Source of the DNA: Lentisalinibacter orientalis
GTDB lineage: Bacteria > Pseudomonadota > Gammaproteobacteria > Steroidobacterales > Woeseiaceae
Reading direction: 5' to 3'
Length of the DNA stretch: 64,000 nucleotides
Assembly: GCF_040706535.1 (NCBI RefSeq)
Contig: NZ_JAPDRJ010000002.1
Span: forward strand, 1 to 64,000
Under the pieces are notes generated by a model. That model was not told the origin of the DNA, searched no databases, and saw only the letters and a program-made list of their open reading frames with translations. Of this stretch, positions 1-8,953 are shown in pieces; positions within the stretch are counted from its first letter, which is position 1, and every line of letters begins with the position of its first letter. The position numbers and the translations under genes were made by a program.

Positions 1-665
<665 letters not shown>

Positions 666-872
666 CTCTGCCTACCTTTCAGTCGGGCTTTTCAAACACG
701 CTCGTAATCGAACACTCGTGACAATGGTCGCCAGGGCCCGCGCATCCGTGCCGGATCGCGGCGGCTCTCGCCTCTCGAATTTTCCTCGGCCGCAGGCTGC
801 GCACGCCGTGGCCCTCTTCTCCTTCGCCGCGGACCGTCGCTCCCGGCCCATCGCGTCGCGGCTCTCTTGATC

Positions 873-948
<76 letters not shown>

Positions 949-984
949 TTATGCACTCCCTACACACAAGAAGAACGGGGCGGA

Positions 985-1058
985 TGGAGCGGGTGATGGG
1001 AATCGAACCCACATCATCAGCTTGGAAGGCTGAGGTTCTACCGTTGAACTACACCCGC
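985..1058 (-). tRNA. tRNA-Gly (anticodon TCC)
   Basis: The 74-nt reverse-strand gene begins GCGGGTGTAGTTCAA and ends with encoded CCA at 985-987. The anticodon loop in the stem CAGCC/GGCTG carries TCC. It sits 36 nt upstream of tRNA-Thr(GGT) in the same direction and corresponds to glyT. Confidence 0.97.
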
Positions 1059-1169
1059 CAACCTGTGCCGCCGCAATTGCCACTCCGGTCAGCTTCCCCG
1101 TCCTCTCAGGATCCTCTTCGATGACTCCTCGCCGATGACAACCGCCGATTCCGTACCTTTTTCCACAGC

Positions 1170-1206
1170 AAACAGCCCGGTCGAGGCCGTATGCCCCGGG
1201 CTGTTT
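1170..1206 (-). other. Hairpin between tRNA-Tyr and tRNA-Gly
   Basis: An 11-bp perfect inverted repeat (1170-1180 AAACAGCCCGG; 1196-1206 CCGGGCTGTTT) with a 15-nt loop lies in the roughly 190-nt spacer of the tRNA precursor. Read on the minus strand it is not followed by a clear T-run, so it is more likely a processing or pausing structure than a full terminator. Confidence 0.5.
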
Positions 1207-1244
1207 CAGTACTTCTTCCGGCTTGCCGCCACCGCCATTTGTTC

Positions 1245-1329
1245 TGGTGGAGGGGGTAGGATTCGAACCTACGTAGGCATAGCCAGCAGATTTACAGTCT
1301 GCCCTCGTTGACCGCTTGAGTACCCCTCC
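1245..1329 (-). tRNA. tRNA-Tyr (anticodon GTA)
   Basis: An 85-nt class II tRNA with a long variable arm. The reverse strand begins GGAGGGGTACTCAAG, the anticodon stem-loop GCAGACTGTAAATCTGC gives GTA, and the 3' end carries encoded CCA (1245-1247). It is the first gene of the tRNA-tuf unit here. The tRNA-Thr(TGT) that precedes it in E. coli is instead at 59.8 kb. Confidence 0.97.
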
Positions 1330-1412
1330 GCGGAAACAAGCCCGCTATTGTCCAACCATGGCCCCCCTGCTGTCAACACGAGGTCCCGGGCCGGGGCGGC
1401 GGGGCGGCGCCC

Positions 1413-1913
1413 TCAGAGCGCCCAGTGCCAGGGCTCGTAGACGAACCCCTCGGGGTTGCCCGGCGGGTAGCTCAGGCCGAAGCCGAAATCGCCGGCCCGG
1501 CGGCCTAGCCAGCGGAAGGCCGGGGAGCGTTCGAACTCCTCCGTCAGCGGCCGGAACCCGGGCGTGGCGATGTCGATCGCCTCGCCGGTGTGGTGCTGGC
1601 TGTAGCCGGGCGCCGCGTTCACCGCGAGGATGTCCTCGATGGACTGCCCGGCCTCCAGCTTGCGGCGGATGAGGGCCGCCTGGTACTCCACGCTGCGGAA
1701 TCCGGAGACCAGCAGCAGCCGGATGCCCTCCTCGGCCGCGGCTTCGCGCATGGCCTGCCAGCGGTCGGCGGCCCGGGGCGTGAGCTTCTGGGGCCGGCCC
1801 ACGAGATTGGGTCCCACGTCGATCAGGCCGCTGGCCTCCTCGAAACGGGGCCGCGGCGGCGCCTTGCCGTAGTCCGGCGGGATACCGAGTTCCCTGTGCA
1901 GCTCTGCCAGCAT
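1413..1913 (-). CDS. M15-family D-alanyl-D-alanine carboxypeptidase-like protein
   Basis: Probable zinc peptidase of the VanY/LdcB group (M15B), which trims D-Ala or the L,D-bond of peptidoglycan stem peptides. The 166-residue protein has the family core: SGFRS near residue 70, the metal motif SxHxxGxAxD (S105, H107, D114) and the distal ExxH (E160, H163) in a C-terminal EPWHW. No signal peptide is visible, so it may act in the cytoplasm on recycled muropeptides, or the export signal is missing. An AGGAG Shine-Dalgarno sits just upstream of the ATG. It is divergent from cmoA. The exact bond cleaved cannot be told from sequence. Confidence 0.85.
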   Translation of the reverse strand: MLAELHRELGIPPDYGKAPPRPRFEEASGLIDVGPNLVGRPQKLTPRAADRWQAMREAAAEEGIRLLLVSGFRSVEYQAALIRRKLEAGQSIEDILAVNAAPGYSQHHTGEAIDIATPGFRPLTEEFERSPAFRWLGRRAGDFGFGLSYPPGNPEGFVYEPWHWAL

Positions 1914-2001
1914 CGCAACTCCTGTGACCGGTCACCGGCCGCCGTGTTCCCCGGCCCCGGCCGAGCTTGACGCCGCAGGGGCGCCACCGGACCATCTTTC
2001 C

Positions 2002-2745
2002 ATGGAAGGCTCGAAACGCGATTCTATCTACCGGGACTCCGGTGGCAACCGGGGCTCCTTCGAATTCAACGAACGGGTGGCCGAGGTGTTCGGGGACATG
2101 ATCCGCCGGTCCGTCCCCGGCTACGGCCGCACCCTGGCCGAGATCGAGCGCCTGGCGGCGAGAGCCGTGACCCCGGGCTCCGCCTGCTACGACCTCGGCT
2201 GCTCCCTCGGTGCCGCCACCCTGGCCATGGCCCGCGGCATCCACTACGACGACGCCCGCATCGTGGCCGTCGACAACTCTCCGGCCATGATCGGGCGCTG
2301 CCGACAGGTCCTCGACGAGAGCGGGATCGAGGGGACAGGCGTGGCCGTGGAGCTGCGCACCGAGGATCTGCGCGAGACGCCGGTGCGGGACGCGAGCCTG
2401 GTGGTGCTCAACTACACGCTGCAGTTCGTACCCCGGGACGACCGCCCCGGCCTGCTCGCCCGTATCCGGGACGGCATGCGGGAGGGCGGCATCCTGGTGC
2501 TGTCGGAGAAGATCCGCTTCGCCGATCCGGTGCTGGACGCCCTGTTCGTCGAGCTGCACCACGACTTCAAGCGGGCCAACGCCTACAGCGACCTGGAGAT
2601 CAGCCGCAAGCGGGCCGCCCTGGAGAAGGTGCTGGTCCCCGACACCGCCGACACCCATCTGGAGCGGCTGCGCCGCGCCGGCTTCGGCCACGCCGCCTGC
2701 TGGATGCAGGAACTCAATTTCGCCTCGTTCGTCGCGGTCGCCTGA
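2002..2745 (+). CDS. cmoA: Carboxy-S-adenosyl-L-methionine synthase
   Basis: CmoA converts SAM and prephenate into carboxy-SAM, the donor used to make uridine-5-oxyacetic acid at wobble position 34 of several tRNAs. The 247-residue protein keeps the diagnostic N-terminus with FNERVAEVFGDMIRRSVPGY and the SAM loop DLGCSLGAAT (64-73), then VDNSPAMI and the HHDFKRANAYSDLEIS region found in E. coli CmoA. The frame is open further upstream, but the ATG at 2002 gives the family's usual length. cmoB follows 27 nt later in the same direction, so the two steps are encoded together. Confidence 0.95.
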   Translation: MEGSKRDSIYRDSGGNRGSFEFNERVAEVFGDMIRRSVPGYGRTLAEIERLAARAVTPGSACYDLGCSLGAATLAMARGIHYDDARIVAVDNSPAMIGRCRQVLDESGIEGTGVAVELRTEDLRETPVRDASLVVLNYTLQFVPRDDRPGLLARIRDGMREGGILVLSEKIRFADPVLDALFVELHHDFKRANAYSDLEISRKRAALEKVLVPDTADTHLERLRRAGFGHAACWMQELNFASFVAVA

Positions 2746-2772
2746 CGGCGGGCCGCTGCTGACCCCAGCCCC

Positions 2773-3744
2773 ATGCCCCCGGCCGATCTCGAACTCCTGC
2801 GCCGCACGCTCACCGCCGAGGGGACCGGCGACTGGGGCGAGGCGCTCGCGGCCGCCGCCGCGGCCGCGACGGCACGGCCCCACGGCGACCAGCCGCGGTG
2901 GGAGGCGGCCATCGAGCGTCTCCCCACCCTGGCACCGACCATGCCAATCGCCGACGGCCCGGCGGTGCGGATCGGCAGCGACGCCGATGCCGGGACGCGG
3001 GAGGCCATCCGCGAGGCGCTGCTGGCGCTGGCGCCCTGGCGCAAGGGGCCGTTCGCGGTCCACGGTGTCGAGGTGGACGCCGAGTGGCGCTCGGACATGA
3101 AGTGGGACCGGCTCGCGCCCCACGTCTCCGACCTCGGCGATCGCCGGGTGCTGGACGTGGGCTGCGGCAACGGCTACTACGCCCTGCGCATGCTGGACGC
3201 CGGCGCCCGCTGGGTGCTGGGAGCCGATCCGACGCGGTTGTTCAGCCTCCAGTACCGGGCGATCCGCCGTTTCACGCCGCCGCTGCCGTTCTGGCTGCTG
3301 CCGATTCCCCTCGAGGACGTGCCGGAGCCGCCGGCGGGCCTCGATACCGCGTTCTCCATGGGCGTGCTCTACCACCGCCGCTCGCCGTTCGGCCATCTCG
3401 CCCGGCTGCGGCGCTGGCTGCGGCCCGGCGGCGAACTGGTGCTGGAAACGCTGGTGGTCGAGGGCGGGCCCGACACGGTGCTGGTGCCGCCCGGGCGCTA
3501 CGCCCGCATGCGCAACGTCTGGTTCCTGCCCTCCGTGGCCGCGCTCACGGTCTGGCTGGAACGCGCCGGATTCGCCGGCGTGCGCTGCGTGGACGTTACC
3601 GCCACCGGCACTGCCGAACAGCGGAGCACCGAGTGGATGCCTTTTCAGTCATTGCAGGACGCCCTGGATTCCGCGGACCCGCGGCGCACGGTGGAAGGCC
3701 ACGTCGCGCCGCTGCGCGCGATCCTCGTCGCCGAGCGAACCTGA
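2773..3744 (+). CDS. cmoB: tRNA U34 carboxymethyltransferase
   Basis: CmoB transfers the carboxymethyl group of carboxy-SAM to 5-hydroxyuridine at tRNA position 34, giving cmo5U. The 323-residue protein has the standard length for the family, a poorly conserved N-terminal helical part, the KWDRLAPHVSDL segment and the SAM-binding loop DVGCGNGYYALRM (about 128-140). The MGVLYHRRSPFGHL stretch matches the catalytic part of CmoB. It directly follows cmoA and is presumably translated from the same mRNA. Confidence 0.95.
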   Translation: MPPADLELLRRTLTAEGTGDWGEALAAAAAAATARPHGDQPRWEAAIERLPTLAPTMPIADGPAVRIGSDADAGTREAIREALLALAPWRKGPFAVHGVEVDAEWRSDMKWDRLAPHVSDLGDRRVLDVGCGNGYYALRMLDAGARWVLGADPTRLFSLQYRAIRRFTPPLPFWLLPIPLEDVPEPPAGLDTAFSMGVLYHRRSPFGHLARLRRWLRPGGELVLETLVVEGGPDTVLVPPGRYARMRNVWFLPSVAALTVWLERAGFAGVRCVDVTATGTAEQRSTEWMPFQSLQDALDSADPRRTVEGHVAPLRAILVAERT

Positions 3745-3757
3745 GCGGCGGCGGTCC

Positions 3758-4753
3758 TCAGCGCGCCGGCGGCCGGCACGCGTCGTGGAAGGTCGCATCC
3801 AGCGCTCCCGGCGAGCGCATCAGCCAGACGGCGCCGCCGTCGGTGCCGGAATCCGGGCCGCTGTGGATCCAGTTGGCCGGGCGCCAGAAATAGCCGCCGG
3901 GCAGGTAGTCGCCGTCCTTGCGGCCTTCCGGCAGGCACTCCGACAGGCGGTAGTCGCCCTCCAGCAGGTAGCCCTCCTCCACCACCGAATGGCTCTCCCA
4001 GGGCACCTCGACGCCCGGACCGATCTTCACCAGCCAGGTGCGCGCGCCGGTGCCGGGATCGTTCTTCAGGTCCTTGACGCTGAGGTCCAGCGGCACGCCG
4101 GCATCCCGGGCCACCGTGCCCGGCCGCCAGGGCAGCGAACGGGCACTGGCGACGAAGATCTGCCCCAGCCCGGAGGCCGGATCGGCCGGATCGGTGAACA
4201 CCAGCATCTTCGCGGGGCGCACGGCTGTGATCGACGGCGGCTGGGCGCCCGGCGGCACGTAGAGGAGATCGCCGCCCTGCAGCTGGCGCTCGCCCGCCTG
4301 CACACGGCCCTCCAGCACGAGCCACTCCCGGGTGAAGGCGCCGTTGACCATGCCGGTCCAGCGCCAGCCCAGCGGCACGCTCAGGTGGATGGCGCTGCGC
4401 CCGGTGAACTCGTCCGCGCTGAGGCGCCGGGCGGTTACGCCGGGATAGGGGCTCCACGGCTCCACCGGCGCGGTCTGCGCCTGAATGAAGCCGATGAAGG
4501 TCGGCGGCGGCGGCTCCTGGCTGGCACAACCCGCCGCGGCGAGGGCGACCAGCGCCACCGCCGCGGCGGTGAGCCGGCCGCGGGCCGCGCGCGCCTGCGC
4601 GCCATCAATCGATCGAAGACCCGTGCGACGAGTCTCCCGACGATCTTTCCGACCGTCTGTCCGACCGTCTGTCCAACGATCTGTCCGACAATGCTGCATG
4701 GCCGACTCCGGGCAACGAAAGCGGTTAAACTCTAGCGCGTCACCGCGCCACAC
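3758..4753 (-). CDS. Cupin-like lipoprotein, DUF4437-type
   Basis: A predicted lipoprotein with two cupin-like halves. Conserved points are a first half with LEGRVQAGERQLQGGDLLYVPPG and a second with SVVEEGYLLEGDYRLSE and PGGYFWRPANWIHSGP, which together resemble the DUF4437 fold. The lipobox LAAAGC places the modified Cys at residue 76 of the longest frame. That leaves an unusually long N-region built partly from a DNA tandem repeat (TDGRTDGR). The next in-frame ATG (4697-4699) still gives 57 residues before the Cys, and no standard start lies closer, so the true start is unclear. Function unknown; oxygenase or ligand-binding roles are both possible. It is divergent from the FkbM gene. Confidence 0.6.
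   Translation of the reverse strand: MWRGDALEFNRFRCPESAMQHCRTDRWTDGRTDGRKDRRETRRTGLRSIDGAQARAARGRLTAAAVALVALAAAGCASQEPPPPTFIGFIQAQTAPVEPWSPYPGVTARRLSADEFTGRSAIHLSVPLGWRWTGMVNGAFTREWLVLEGRVQAGERQLQGGDLLYVPPGAQPPSITAVRPAKMLVFTDPADPASGLGQIFVASARSLPWRPGTVARDAGVPLDLSVKDLKNDPGTGARTWLVKIGPGVEVPWESHSVVEEGYLLEGDYRLSECLPEGRKDGDYLPGGYFWRPANWIHSGPDSGTDGGAVWLMRSPGALDATFHDACRPPAR
4638..4685. repeat. 12-bp tandem repeat, about four copies
   Basis: Four near-identical 12-bp units, two of them exactly CGACCGTCTGTC (4650-4661 and 4662-4673). The unit length is a multiple of three, so copy-number change would lengthen or shorten the lipoprotein N-terminus without a frameshift. Confidence 0.75.
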
Positions 4754-4779
4754 GCACCTGCCGCCACCGCATCACGCCC

Positions 4780-5583
4780 ATGGATCTCCGCGCCGCCGCC
4801 TACGTCGTCAACCGCTTCATACTGCGCCGGCCGCGCCTGCTGGCGAAGGCGGACCATTTCGACCTGCGCCTGCGGGTGCGCACCGACGACGTGATCGGCC
4901 GCCACATCTACAAGTACGGCGCGCACGAGCCCGAGACCACGGACTTCCTGAAGCGCACCCTCGACATCCGGGACGGCGACGTCATCCTGGACGTCGGCGC
5001 CAACATCGGCTGGTACTCGCTCGTGCTCGACCGCATCGCCGGCGAGGCCCGGGCCGACATCTACGCCTTCGAGCCGGACCCGGAGAACTACGCCCTGCTG
5101 GGCGAGAACCGGGCGCTGAACGCCGCGCAGCGGGTCCACCCGGTCCAGCTCGGCGTCTCGGACCGCGCGGGCACGTTCGAGCTGCATCTGTTCGGCGGCT
5201 CCAACCGGGGCCGGCACTCGATGCTGCCCATCCACGAAGGCGGCACGATCGAGATCCGCACCACCACCCTGGACGAATTCTGGGCGCAGGAGGAGCTCGG
5301 CGACCGCACCCCGCGCTTCCTGAAGATGGACATCGAGGGCTTCGAGCTGGCCGCGCTGCGGGGCGCCGCCGGCGTGCTGGCGCGGTGTCCCTGCGTCATG
5401 CTCGAATATTCGCCCCGCTACATGAGCGCCGCCGGCATGGAGCCGGCCGCGCTGCTGGACTTCATGAGGGAGCAGGGCTACACGCCGGCGATACTGCGCG
5501 ACGGGGCGCTGGCGCCGGTCAAGCGCGAGGAACTGCTGGCCAGCGACCGGCACGTGGATCTGTTCTGGCGCCGCGACGGCTGA
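4780..5583 (+). CDS. FkbM-family SAM-dependent methyltransferase
   Basis: Predicted O-methyltransferase of the FkbM family, which methylates sugars or natural-product hydroxyls. The 267-residue protein shows the SAM loop DVGANIGWYS (71-80), the acidic FEPDPEN after strand 2 and the family motif LKMDIEGFE (181-189). It is followed four bases later by a glycosyltransferase, and that pairing is typical of surface-polysaccharide or glycan decoration. It is the first gene of a tightly packed plus-strand run extending to the alcohol dehydrogenase. Substrate not predictable. Confidence 0.85.
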   Translation: MDLRAAAYVVNRFILRRPRLLAKADHFDLRLRVRTDDVIGRHIYKYGAHEPETTDFLKRTLDIRDGDVILDVGANIGWYSLVLDRIAGEARADIYAFEPDPENYALLGENRALNAAQRVHPVQLGVSDRAGTFELHLFGGSNRGRHSMLPIHEGGTIEIRTTTLDEFWAQEELGDRTPRFLKMDIEGFELAALRGAAGVLARCPCVMLEYSPRYMSAAGMEPAALLDFMREQGYTPAILRDGALAPVKREELLASDRHVDLFWRRDG

Positions 5584-5586
5584 GCC

Positions 5587-6678
5587 ATGCGGCTGCTCTG
5601 CATCACCTCCCACGGGGACACCCTGAACAGCGTCCGGCCGGAGGCCGAGCTCTTCATCGGCCTGCAGAAAGCCGGTGTCGCGGTGACGGTCATGACACAG
5701 GGCGATTCGGTGTACGCCGGCCCCATGCGGGAGGCGGGCATCGAGGTGGTGGATTTCGTGCCCCGGCGCAAGGTCTCCCCGGAGGCCATCCGGCGCATCC
5801 GCCGCGAACTCAGGGAACGGCGCATCGACGTCGTCTGTTCCTTCAATAACAAGGCCATCGCCAACACGAACCTCGCCGCCGTCGGGCTGCCGGTGAAGGT
5901 GGTCACGTACCGCGGGCAGACGGGCAACATCCATCGCTGGGACCCGAGCGCCTATCTCACCCACCTCAATCCCCGGATCGATCTCATCCTCTGCGTGGCC
6001 GACGCCGTGCGCGACAGCCTGCGGGCCCAGCACCCGCGTCCCGGCCGCGTGCGCACCGTCTACAAGGGACACAGCCTCGACTGGTACCGGGAAACGCCCG
6101 CGGATCTCGGCGAGTTCGGCATCCCGGCGGGTGCCTTCACCGTGATCTGCGTGGCCAACAACCGGCCGCGGAAGGGTCTCGGCGTGCTGGTCGAGGCCAC
6201 CTACCGGCTGCCCCGGGATGCCGCGATCCATCTGCTGCTGGTGGGCGGCGGGCTGGAGGAGCCGGAACTGGCCCGGCTGATCGGCGCGAGCCCGATGCGC
6301 GGGCGCATCCACGTGGCGGGGTTCCGACGGGACGCCACCGCGCTGGTGGCCGCCTGCTCGGCCTCGGTACTGCCGTCGCTGAAGCGCGAGGGCCTGCCCA
6401 AGACGGTCATCGAGTCGATGGCCTACGCCGTCCCGCCGATCGTCACGGACACCGGCGGCAGCGCGGAGCTGGTGCTCGACGGCCAGTCCGGCATCGTGGT
6501 GGCGCCCGGCGACGCCGGCGCCATCGCCGACGCCATCCGCTTCCTGTACGACAACCCCACCGAGCGCGCGCTGATGGGCCGGCGCGCCAGGGAACGGCTG
6601 GACCGGCACTTCAATGTCGCCGAGACGGTGCGCCACACGAAGGAGCTCCTGGAATCCCTTCTGGAGGACCGGGGATGA
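5587..6678 (+). CDS. Glycosyltransferase family 4 protein
   Basis: A GT-B fold retaining glycosyltransferase that would move a sugar from a nucleotide donor to a lipid or polysaccharide acceptor. In 363 residues it shows an N-terminal Rossmann half, the donor-side segment ANNRPRKG (190-197) and the E-x7-E signature (E268, E276) in REGLPKTVIES followed by TDTGGSAELV. It overlaps the next gene by 4 bp and follows the FkbM methyltransferase by 3 bp, suggesting that both act on the same glycan. No other polysaccharide genes are nearby, so the acceptor is unknown. Confidence 0.87.
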   Translation: MRLLCITSHGDTLNSVRPEAELFIGLQKAGVAVTVMTQGDSVYAGPMREAGIEVVDFVPRRKVSPEAIRRIRRELRERRIDVVCSFNNKAIANTNLAAVGLPVKVVTYRGQTGNIHRWDPSAYLTHLNPRIDLILCVADAVRDSLRAQHPRPGRVRTVYKGHSLDWYRETPADLGEFGIPAGAFTVICVANNRPRKGLGVLVEATYRLPRDAAIHLLLVGGGLEEPELARLIGASPMRGRIHVAGFRRDATALVAACSASVLPSLKREGLPKTVIESMAYAVPPIVTDTGGSAELVLDGQSGIVVAPGDAGAIADAIRFLYDNPTERALMGRRARERLDRHFNVAETVRHTKELLESLLEDRG

Positions 6679-7187
6679 GGCCCGCCGGACCCGTCTGCCG
6701 GCTCCCCGAGGTGGACAGCCCGCCGCCCCGGCGCGGCGCCCTCCTCTACGTCCTCGCCGAACCCGACAGCGGACTCGTCTGCTACGTGGGACAGACCCGC
6801 CGCCCCCGGGCCAGGCTGCTCGGTCATATCCGTGCCGGCCGGGTGTGGCTGCGCGCCCTGGCGGAACGGCCGCGGCCATTGCAGGGGCCATGGCAGCGCC
6901 CGCTGCCGCTCTGGGACGACGCGCCGCAGCGCTTCCGCCGGGCCCGGCCCTCGCGGGAACCCGCCGTGCTGGAGGAATGGCTGGCCCTGCTCGCCGCCGA
7001 GGACAAGGCGCCCGGCATGCGGCTGATCGAGAGCGTTGCCTGCGACCCGGCCTGCGGCTGCACCTTCGTCGCCGACTGCCGCCGGGCGCGGCTGCGCGAA
7101 GCCTGGTGGATAGAGAACCTGCTGCTGGCGGGCCATCCGCTGCTGAACCGGACGCTGCCGCGCCCCGGCCGGGGCACGACGGCATGA
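6675..7187 (+). CDS. GIY-YIG-like nuclease-fold protein
   Basis: A 170-residue hypothetical protein. Residues 22-52 carry a diverged GIY-YIG signature: the first strand LLYVLAEPDSG, then CYVGQT with Arg residues and LLGHI. A WWIENLLLAGHPLLN segment near the C-terminus supplies the Glu/Asn expected in these folds. Two Cys pairs (ACDPACGC region) might bind metal. Start and stop both overlap their neighbours by 4 bp, so it is translationally coupled with the glycosyltransferase and the channel gene. DNA cleavage is possible by family, but nothing here names a target. Confidence 0.55.
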   Translation: MRPAGPVCRLPEVDSPPPRRGALLYVLAEPDSGLVCYVGQTRRPRARLLGHIRAGRVWLRALAERPRPLQGPWQRPLPLWDDAPQRFRRARPSREPAVLEEWLALLAAEDKAPGMRLIESVACDPACGCTFVADCRRARLREAWWIENLLLAGHPLLNRTLPRPGRGTTA

Positions 7188-7825
7188 GCCTGCCGCCCCT
7201 CGCGGAACTCCTTGCCGAATCCATAGGCTGGCTGGACCTCGCCGGCGTCGCGGTCTTCGCCGTGTCCGGTGCGCTGGAGGCGGCCCGCCGGGAGATGGAC
7301 CTGCTCGGCTTCGTGCTCGTGGGCTCGGTCACCGGCATCGGCGGCGGCACCCTGCGGGACCTGCTGCTCGGCAGCACGCCGGTATTCTGGATCGACGAGC
7401 CGGTATACATCAGCGTGTGCGTGGTGGCCGCCTGCCTCACCTTCGTCGGCGCCCGACTGGTTGCCTCCCGCCTGCGGGCGCTGATGTGGATGGACGCGGC
7501 GGGCCTCGCCGTCTTCGCCGTCACGGGCACCCAGGCGGCACTGGCCCAGGGCGTCTCGCCGGTGATCGCCGCGGGCATGGGCATGATGACCGCCACTTTC
7601 GGCGGCTTCATCCGCGACATCATGTGCAACGACATACCGCTGATCCTGCGCTCGGAGATCTACGCCACCGCGGCGCTGGCGGGCGCCGGTGTCTACGTCG
7701 CGCTGGATGCCGCCGGTGTGGCGAGCCCCGCGGCCACCCTGGCCGCGCTCGCGGCGGGCTTCGGGCTGCGTGCGGCGGCCATCCTCACCGGCCTCAGCCT
7801 GCCGAAATACCGCCGGCCGGGCTGA
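7184..7825 (+). CDS. Trimeric intracellular cation (TRIC) channel family protein (UPF0126, YadS-like)
   Basis: A 213-residue inner-membrane protein with two repeats of three hydrophobic segments. Each repeat carries the family's glycine-rich turn: GIGGGTLRDLLLG near residues 45-57 and TFGGFIRDIMCNDIP in the second half. These Gly-Gly-x-x-Arg-Asp motifs define the UPF0126/TRIC family, whose characterised members are potassium-permeable trimers. The ATG overlaps the stop of the preceding gene (ATGA), so the start is well set. In E. coli the homologues are YadS and YicG. Its link to the neighbouring genes is unclear. Confidence 0.88.
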   Translation: MSLPPLAELLAESIGWLDLAGVAVFAVSGALEAARREMDLLGFVLVGSVTGIGGGTLRDLLLGSTPVFWIDEPVYISVCVVAACLTFVGARLVASRLRALMWMDAAGLAVFAVTGTQAALAQGVSPVIAAGMGMMTATFGGFIRDIMCNDIPLILRSEIYATAALAGAGVYVALDAAGVASPAATLAALAAGFGLRAAAILTGLSLPKYRRPG

Positions 7826-7884
7826 GCCGCCGTCTGCGCTTTCCACGATCGGCAGCCGGCCGCGAATCGCCTATGCTCGGCAGC

Positions 7885-8868
7885 ATGAAATCCATGGTCC
7901 TGAAAGAAGTCGGGCGGCCGCTGGAGGCGGTCGAGAGCGAGACCCCGGCGCCGGGCGACAACGAACTCCTCATCGAGGTGAGTGCCTGCGGGGTCTGCCG
8001 CACCGACCTGCACGTGGTGGACGGCGAGCTCCCGGGCGGCAAGCTGCCCGTCGTGCCGGGTCACGAGGTCATCGGCCGGGTGGCGGAGTGCGGTGCCTCC
8101 GTGCGCGGGTTCCGGCAAGGCCAGCGGGTCGGCGTGCCCTGGCTGGGCGCCACCTGCGCACACTGCTGGTACTGCGAGCACGGCCAGGAGAATCTCTGCG
8201 ACGAACCCGCCTTCACCGGCTTCGACCGGGACGGCGGCTTCGCCACCCACACCGTGGCCGACGCCCGCTACACCTTCCCCATCGACGCCGACTACGACGA
8301 CGCCGAGGCCGCGCCGCTCATGTGCGCCGGACTCATCGGCTACCGCTCCTGGCGCATGGCCGGCGAGGGCCGCAACCTGGGCCTGTACGGGTTCGGGGCG
8401 GCGGCCCACATCCTGACCCAGGTGGCCCGGCACCGCGGCCAGCGCGTCTACGCCTTCACCCGTCCCGGCGACACGCAGGCCCAGGAGTTCGCGCTGCGCA
8501 TGGGCGCGGAATGGGCCGGCGGGTCCGACGAGGCGCCGCCGGCGGAGCTGGACGCGGCCATCCTGTTCGCGCCGGTCGGCGAGCTCGTGCCGGCCGGGCT
8601 CAGGGCCGTGCGCAAGGGCGGCATCGTGGTCTGCGGGGGCATCCACATGAGCGACATCCCGAGCTTCCCCTACCGCATCCTGTGGGAGGAGCGCCGGATC
8701 CGCTCGGTGGCCAACCTCACCCGGCAGGACGCCGTGGAGTTCCTGGATCTCGCGCCCCGCGCCGGCGTGCGCACGGAGGTGACCACCTACCCGCTGGAGG
8801 AGGCCAACGCCGCGCTGGAGGACCTGAGACACGGGCGTCTCTCCGGCGCCGCCGTGCTGGTGCCCTGA
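7885..8868 (+). CDS. Zinc-dependent alcohol dehydrogenase (MDR family)
   Basis: Medium-chain NAD(P)-dependent alcohol dehydrogenase. It has the catalytic-zinc Cys and His in ACGVCRTDLH and GHEVIG, the four structural-zinc cysteines in the CAHCWYCEHGQENLC segment and a Rossmann domain beginning GLYGFGAAAH. The Rossmann turn reads GFGAAA instead of the common GxGxxG, which is usual for the subgroup annotated as zinc-dependent alcohol dehydrogenase family protein. An ATG four codons earlier (7873) is also possible; neither has a strong Shine-Dalgarno. Substrate unknown. Confidence 0.85.
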   Translation: MKSMVLKEVGRPLEAVESETPAPGDNELLIEVSACGVCRTDLHVVDGELPGGKLPVVPGHEVIGRVAECGASVRGFRQGQRVGVPWLGATCAHCWYCEHGQENLCDEPAFTGFDRDGGFATHTVADARYTFPIDADYDDAEAAPLMCAGLIGYRSWRMAGEGRNLGLYGFGAAAHILTQVARHRGQRVYAFTRPGDTQAQEFALRMGAEWAGGSDEAPPAELDAAILFAPVGELVPAGLRAVRKGGIVVCGGIHMSDIPSFPYRILWEERRIRSVANLTRQDAVEFLDLAPRAGVRTEVTTYPLEEANAALEDLRHGRLSGAAVLVP

Positions 8869-8953
8869 CGGGCGCACAGGGGTCCGCGCGATCCGCGGTC
8901 GCGCTCGCGCTCGCCATTGCGCGACGGCGTGACGGCGCGACGGCGGGCCGGCT

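Noticed and set aside
1924..1935. Palindrome GTGACCGGTCAC between the M15 peptidase and cmoA as an operator
   Set aside because: Short GC-rich palindromes are frequent by chance here, it is almost at the peptidase start codon, and no regulator is adjacent.
4732..7635. A 967-codon minus-strand open frame
   Set aside because: It lies opposite the FkbM, glycosyltransferase, GIY-YIG and TRIC genes, has Arg/Ala/Pro-biased composition and no domain; a shadow caused by high GC.
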